Made by a program: the position numbers and the translations under genes
Part shown: positions 58,904 through 64,000 of the stretch, piece by piece
Numbering within the stretch: position 1 is the stretch's first letter
Layout: every line of letters starts with the position of its first letter
The notes under the pieces: generated by a model
What the model was told of the DNA's origin: nothing
Databases searched by the model: none
The model's input: only the letters and a program-made list of their open reading frames with translations
Assembly (NCBI RefSeq): GCF_000002235.5
Contig: NW_022145610.1
Coordinates: 745,271 to 809,270, forward strand
Length of the DNA: 64,000 nt
From: Strongylocentrotus purpuratus
Lineage: Eukaryota; Echinodermata; Echinoidea; Camarodonta; Strongylocentrotidae
Reading direction: 5' to 3'

Positions 58904-59630
58904 ACCAATTGGGCAAAAAGAATTTCCATTTTCGGTTTAACTTAATACAATTTGGAGTGGACTTTAAAAGATTATTATTATTATTATTGTTATTATTATG
59001 TCATGAGATATGTACGTGTGATAATTATTGCACTCTTCATCAGCAGCCAGGGTGCAATAATTCAACTAAACAAATAAAATACCCATGTTTTTTATTTAGG
59101 CAATTCTTATCGGGCATAATACCGTTTTAAAGCTGTCACCATCTAATGAAGACAAAATAATCCGTTTCTGAACCAGACACACAATGCATGTCTGGTCCTG
59201 GCTGTACGGATTTTTTTTTTATTACAAAAAAAAAAATCCTATTTCAAAATATTTATATCCATGATTTATCCGCGATGAATTACAGATTTTTGTAAAAAAA
59301 AAGTAGTGGTAGGCTTAATTGACAGAATTGCGATTGCATGTACAATAAAACAATATCAAGATGGTGAAAAACACACAATACACCAATTTGTTAACTTTTT
59401 TCCCGCAAATTAAACTTGGGTGGGTACATTTTGAATGGCAGGAACTAAGCAATCATTTACTGTGTTATATATATTAATTTTGTTGTATTAATGATTTGTA
59501 ATGTGTAACTAAGGGAAAAAACATTTTGGGGGGCTTCTGCCATTTTTGTTTTCCATTGGCTGTTCTTTTATATTATCAATAAACTGAGTAAACAAAAAAA
59601 TGATCAAGGTCTTATATCTGCACATTACAT
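58904..59630 (-). other. 3' flank of the RepHel gene with three inverted repeats
   Basis: There is no gene. It holds an 11-bp stem AATTATTGCAC (59023-59033)/GTGCAATAATT (59052-59062); an 8-bp stem ACCAGACA (59172-59179)/TGTCTGGT (59189-59196); and a GGA-T10/A10-TCC stem (59208-59238). CAGCCAGG in the first loop (59044-59051) is the complement of CCTGGCTG (59197-59204). TTTATT at 59091 and 59218 would read AATAAA on the gene strand. The 3' end of the autonomous element is expected here but no CTAG-type terminus was identified. Confidence 0.5.
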
Positions 59631-62600
59631 TTACAGTGTAATCCTAATAGCTTCGTGGTAACTGTAATAAATAGGAATCACGTCTGCGTCTAATATATCT
59701 AGTCCTTTGCTGTAAACATGATCGATCAATGTACCGTTCTCTGTCGTGGGTTTTGAAACATATTGTTTGTAACCATTATCACACATTATTCTGTTTACCT
59801 GCGAATTGTGTTTCATTAAATCTTCGTTAAAATCACCCATCACTATGCATCTGGTACTTATTTTGTGCAATTCATTGAGATAATTGAGTAAGCATTCACA
59901 AAACTGTTTTATGTTGTAGGATGGAGGTCGATATATAACTGAAATAACGAAAGAGACGGGATTGGTTATGATAATTGCAATAGATTCTAGGTTGTCGACA
60001 GCTATGTTCAATCTACTTGAAAATTTGATTTTAGTGTATATTGCAACACCCCCGTGTGACTGCTCTCTAAGTTGATTGGTAGCACAATATGAAAGATATC
60101 TCGGCTGATGGTAGAATTTAAAATCATCTAAAAGTGTATCAATTATGTCATCTTCGTTATTAAGCCATGTCTCTGTCAGACATATCAAATCTGCATTGGA
60201 GAAGTCAGTATTGCATTTCAAATCCCTATAATGTTGTTTTAATCCTTGTACATTGTGAAGAATTATGGAAATGTTGTGATCACTAACATCAGTAGTTGTA
60301 GGTGGCTGTATGAATGAATGCATATTTTCAAGGCTTTGTTTTATTTCAGGGTTACAGTATATACGATCTTCATGAAAGTCTTGAACAACAAGTCCAGATA
60401 ATGATGTAACACGACTAAGACCGACATAAGCTTGGCCATATTCAAACATGTTTTTCAACGAGACAACAGCTTCGTCTAATGACATACCTTGTACTTTGTG
60501 AATTGTGCATGCGTATGCAAGTTTCAGTGGGAATTGTTGCCTAACATATTTTTTAACCGATTCTTGATGCTTTTCAATAGCGTAAATACCAATATCAGAT
60601 TTGTCAAATTCCACTTTGATACACACTGGTTTAGAGTTCGTGCTGTCCATCACTATTTCGTCCACATTACCAAAACATCCGTTGGTTAAGCCTTTTTCAA
60701 CGTCAATGTTCTTCGTCAACATAACCCTTGCTTTAACTGCAATCCATAAGTAAGGTGCTAATGAACTTTTCAAATTTGCTAATGGCTTGTCACGTACTTT
60801 AGTCCTATCCTTTGACGTATTTTGGGTGTCTTCAGCCAGAATACAAACGATACCTGTGCATTTCTTATGTAATACCTGTTTGTTCCAGTCTTGTACATGT
60901 TTGTTAGTGGAATAGATGTGGAGAACATTTTCACAATCTTCGCCTGTTTCACGGGATTGAAGTGTTTCTATATCTTCATCACACAGTTTATCCTCTTTGG
61001 ATTTTACACGTAATTTATTTAGAAGGAGTGCAAATTTTGAATCATCTTTCTGCCTCATTATATCGTCGAGCTCCACCTTTTTGAAATGATCTATCCATAT
61101 TGCACCTTCAAGAGTGTCTTTATATAAGGGCGTACCAAAAACAGGAGGAAGTTGATAAAAGTCGCCAACAGCTATAACAGAGATACCACCAAAAGGCATT
61201 TGGTTTCGTGATTGTTTGATTTGTCTTAGGCGACCATGGATATAACACATTAACTTTTGATGTACCATTGATATTTCGTCTATGATTATAACTTGTATGT
61301 GCGCCAGTTTATTTCGAAGGGCACTTATTTTGTCTTCACTTAACGGCTGGTAAGGTAATTGTATTTGAAGCGGAATAGAGAGTGCACTGTGTATGGTAGA
61401 ACCGTTAATATTGAATGCAGCTACACCAGTTGGAGCAATCTTAAGTATCGGTATATCATCTGGGTTATGCAACATTCGGCCTAGAATTCGTGTTCCTTCA
61501 TAATAGATGCATTTTACTAAATGACTCTTTCCAGTCCCAGCACCACCAGTAACAAAAATATGAAATGGTTCACTCTTTCCTCCATTTACTTTGTTAAGAC
61601 ACCATTGTCTTATGTTGTAGAAAACTATTTTTTGCTTTTCATTCAAGGTTCTGATCAAAGAATGACCTTCATGTCTAGAAATTTTTGAAGATCGAAGTTC
61701 AACACTTTGGTCATCTTTTGTTTTGGTAGATTTTAAATCAGGAATATCACGATCAGCCTCAAAATCTTCAATATCTACATCTTCTTTGGGATATTCAAGT
61801 CTTTCCGCTTCAGTTTCAGGACATAAAAGAGCCCAAGCATTTTCTTGTGGTCCAAATTTGCATAAAAACTCTTTTGCTTCGTCAATGGCATCGGCATTCT
61901 TTTCAAATTTGTCACGGTTTTTTATCACAATCGAGCTCACTTTTTCCAGTTTTTCCCCAGATATGTTAACATAACCTCTCTGAATAAAATGTTCATAGGT
62001 CTCGAATCCTGGAGGTTTTAATTGCTCTTGTGTGCGATACGGCAGAAACAGTTGTAATAGGCTTAAATTATAATTTTCAGGCGATATTTTAGGATTGAAC
62101 CGGGCATATCGTATAACTGCATCATCTGAACGTGTTCTTTTCTGAATGTATCCTAGATTTTGTTTTAATTCAAATACATTTTTGTTTCTTTTACAACGTG
62201 AAGCGTCCATTTGAGAAGTTGTTAAAATTCTGTATTCAGAACAAAAGGAAGCAAGGCACATATTGTCAAATTTGGAACCATTTGGTCGAGCTTTATATCT
62301 GTCAACCTTGCTTGTCATCCAAATATTCTCCTCGTTATCATCTGTTCGGTTTTGTATTACTTTAAGAGGTAAAGAAATTCGGATAGGGTCAGGTCCAACA
62401 GGTATATATTCAACTTTCCTTGAACATTCTTTTAGTCTCAGAGAGCAAACACGATAAACACTTTCCTGTGCTGATACTTCACGGTTATGCATATACGCTT
62501 GACCAAGTTTTTTCATGCTTTGCTTTGCATCATTATTTCCTTCTTTTATTTCCGATAGTGTATGGCTCAATAACATTCCCACCTCTCTTTCAGCTTTTGA

Positions 62601-64000
62601 CAAGTAAGATACAACATAAGAAACACAGGCAAATACATTTGAAACATATTGCAAATCCATGTTAGCATTCCAGCATCTAAGTAAGTGTGGATTAAATTGA
62701 TTTATCCAGACATCTTGTGGTTTTCTTTTGAGGATTATACTTTCTTGGGATGCTAATTCAGCATATGCCTTCTCAAATTGTTCTTGGGTAATACCAAGTT
62801 TTCCAAAAAGGTCAGTTGTACTTTCATAGTTGGTATGGTTTGCTAATTCATTTTTTACAGATTCCAACAATTCTTTGGCATTCTTTTGATCGGTTTTCAT
62901 ATCTTTACCTTCACCAACATCGACTGGTTTCGTGATAAATGTTTTTTGGGATATTGGTCTAGGAAAATTAAATCTACACGTCGTTCCCTTTTTTTTGCAT
63001 GATTTAGAATGTTTCTTACTGTGGCTCTGGACGTGTGAAACAATTTCATGTAGTTCTGGATCTTCCTTTTCTGTAGGCTTTTCGCATGAAATGTACTTAT
63101 CAATGAACTGTACAACATTTTTATCTTTATCAACTCCTAATATCGGTGCATTTTCAATCCATATCAAAATATGAACATGAGGTGATCCCCTTTGTTGAAA
63201 TTCAATACGATAAAAGTAATCTATGACGTTACCAATGGGTTTAGATGGTGATAATATAACTTTTTTCAAAAAAGTGTGAAATCGTTTATCAAACATTCTA
63301 GCAACAGTAACTGGATTTGATTTTAGAAGATTGCATTTGTCTGCCCAATCTAAATCGTCTATCTTTCTTGCATCGCCCGTTTGTCTGAGTAGTGTATTCA
63401 TTATTTCAGGCCATCTCAAATCAGCTGAAGAAAATGATCCGAACCAGGTTGGTTTACCAAGTTGTCTCACCATTGCCAGAACATTTTTCTGTGCATTTTG
63501 CCAGTATGGTGGTGTGCCACGAATTTGTTTCAAGAATCTGTACCCCTTGTCCGCTTTTAGTATTTCACAAACTTTATCCACATTTTTGAAATCGGATGCA
63601 GTGATACAAGAGAAATCATCCTTCCTGTTTGAACTTTGTCTTAATGCAATAGAAACCTGTGACAAAACTTGCTGCATTTCATAGATATACTGGGCATAAA
63701 AAATATAATCAGTGTTTTGAGCAAATCTGTTATCCACATGCATCAATCTATTTTGCAAATAACGACCCAAGGTTATGTTTTCACTTCTAACATCATGGAA
63801 TGTTGGCTGACCCTTTGGAAATAATGACGGAAAGCATTTTGCTTCATTGCTTTCATCTTTCAGTATTGATACAGGACTGTTTCCTTCACAAGGAGCACAA
63901 CAAAGTATTTCATCAAAACATTGATCTAAAATGTCCTGCCCAATATTTGCTGGTTGTAAACATGTATCTAACTGAATCCCACATAACCGCTCTTCCGAAT
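59631..64000 (-). CDS. Helentron RepHel-endonuclease polyprotein, 5' end outside window
   Basis: It would catalyse rolling-circle transposition: HUH nicking, helicase unwinding and, by its extra domain, AP-type endonuclease cutting. The frame is open for 1,455 codons from the window edge to TAA at 59631; the first in-window ATG is not its start. Counting visible residues: the Helitron signature FPSLFPKG at 56-63; HUH motif HVH at 274-276; cysteine motif C334..C341RFNFP; catalytic tyrosines Y461 and Y465 (YVVSYLSK); a PIF1 helicase with GGAGTGKS 818-825, DEIS 907-910, GDFYQLPP 945-952, HKVQGMS 1167-1173 and YVGLSRV 1191-1197; then an EEP nuclease domain from about 1242 with N1249, E1276, YRPP 1356-1359, GDFN 1388-1391 and SYH 1446-1448. 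The last normally reads SDH, so Asp is replaced by Tyr at a catalytic site. No stop or frameshift is seen, suggesting a young copy. RepHel plus EEP is the Helentron arrangement; OTU was not seen. Confidence 0.93.
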   Translation of the reverse strand, partial: SEERLCGIQLDTCLQPANIGQDILDQCFDEILCCAPCEGNSPVSILKDESNEAKCFPSLFPKGQPTFHDVRSENITLGRYLQNRLMHVDNRFAQNTDYIFYAQYIYEMQQVLSQVSIALRQSSNRKDDFSCITASDFKNVDKVCEILKADKGYRFLKQIRGTPPYWQNAQKNVLAMVRQLGKPTWFGSFSSADLRWPEIMNTLLRQTGDARKIDDLDWADKCNLLKSNPVTVARMFDKRFHTFLKKVILSPSKPIGNVIDYFYRIEFQQRGSPHVHILIWIENAPILGVDKDKNVVQFIDKYISCEKPTEKEDPELHEIVSHVQSHSKKHSKSCKKKGTTCRFNFPRPISQKTFITKPVDVGEGKDMKTDQKNAKELLESVKNELANHTNYESTTDLFGKLGITQEQFEKAYAELASQESIILKRKPQDVWINQFNPHLLRCWNANMDLQYVSNVFACVSYVVSYLSKAEREVGMLLSHTLSEIKEGNNDAKQSMKKLGQAYMHNREVSAQESVYRVCSLRLKECSRKVEYIPVGPDPIRISLPLKVIQNRTDDNEENIWMTSKVDRYKARPNGSKFDNMCLASFCSEYRILTTSQMDASRCKRNKNVFELKQNLGYIQKRTRSDDAVIRYARFNPKISPENYNLSLLQLFLPYRTQEQLKPPGFETYEHFIQRGYVNISGEKLEKVSSIVIKNRDKFEKNADAIDEAKEFLCKFGPQENAWALLCPETEAERLEYPKEDVDIEDFEADRDIPDLKSTKTKDDQSVELRSSKISRHEGHSLIRTLNEKQKIVFYNIRQWCLNKVNGGKSEPFHIFVTGGAGTGKSHLVKCIYYEGTRILGRMLHNPDDIPILKIAPTGVAAFNINGSTIHSALSIPLQIQLPYQPLSEDKISALRNKLAHIQVIIIDEISMVHQKLMCYIHGRLRQIKQSRNQMPFGGISVIAVGDFYQLPPVFGTPLYKDTLEGAIWIDHFKKVELDDIMRQKDDSKFALLLNKLRVKSKEDKLCDEDIETLQSRETGEDCENVLHIYSTNKHVQDWNKQVLHKKCTGIVCILAEDTQNTSKDRTKVRDKPLANLKSSLAPYLWIAVKARVMLTKNIDVEKGLTNGCFGNVDEIVMDSTNSKPVCIKVEFDKSDIGIYAIEKHQESVKKYVRQQFPLKLAYACTIHKVQGMSLDEAVVSLKNMFEYGQAYVGLSRVTSLSGLVVQDFHEDRIYCNPEIKQSLENMHSFIQPPTTTDVSDHNISIILHNVQGLKQHYRDLKCNTDFSNADLICLTETWLNNEDDIIDTLLDDFKFYHQPRYLSYCATNQLREQSHGGVAIYTKIKFSSRLNIAVDNLESIAIIITNPVSFVISVIYRPPSYNIKQFCECLLNYLNELHKISTRCIVMGDFNEDLMKHNSQVNRIMCDNGYKQYVSKPTTENGTLIDHVYSKGLDILDADVIPIYYSYHEAIRITL

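Noticed and set aside
60489-63684. Plus-strand open frames opposite the RepHel gene
   Set aside because: They are shadows of the coding strand with no recognisable domains.

Overview
The window is AT-rich animal DNA with no recognisable host protein-coding gene. The mix of Helitron-type elements, tRNA-headed SINEs with a GCGCTATATAAG-type tail and a RepHel-endonuclease gene suggests a marine invertebrate, perhaps an echinoderm or hemichordate. That assignment is inference from repeat style only.

About 53 kb is one array of 28 non-autonomous rolling-circle (Helitron/Helentron-like) copies, named here L1-L17 and R1-R11. Each complete 3' end, read along the element, has a CACCT motif, then a hairpin (AATTCGTC-loop-GACGAATT, or ATACTTGTT-loop-AACAAGTAT), then about 8 bases and CTAG, always followed by T. 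Most 5' ends are a TC-rich motif followed by GGATAACTCAAGA-like sequence, preceded by an (ATT)n/(ATTT)n tract and at ten junctions by one to four 50-70 bp hairpin modules. Three end types occur: A (AGGTGGTCTGT), B (AGGTGATACGT) and C (AGGTGGGCTG). Copies at 1-30 kb lie on the minus strand and copies at 34.6-58 kb on the plus strand, so the array diverges from a 4.6-kb centre. Long copies (about 1.8-2.0 kb) carry a Pol III-type tRNA-like unit, an (ATC)n tract, two CpG-rich alternating tracts around a central palindrome, and three TGACGTCA sites, one beside an ATGCAAAT octamer.

The centre (30.0-34.6 kb) holds a mixed hairpin-module array, a decayed LINE 3' end, an unassigned spacer, a 20-bp-type minisatellite, a full and a truncated tRNA-headed SINE, and a duplicated 350-bp block. 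One right-arm copy (R9) is split by a 6,170-bp element with 41-bp terminal inverted repeats and a TGA target duplication (PIF/Harbinger-like by these traits; no transposase seen).

At 58-64 kb are a truncated array copy, a tRNA-Val-like SINE, a 480-bp inverted-repeat MITE, and on the minus strand an open 1,455-codon reading frame (5' end outside the window) for a Helitron Rep (HUH)-PIF1 helicase fused to an apurinic-type (EEP) endonuclease, the Helentron arrangement. A Helentron of this kind is the natural candidate for mobilising the array, but no shared termini were found in the window to prove it.
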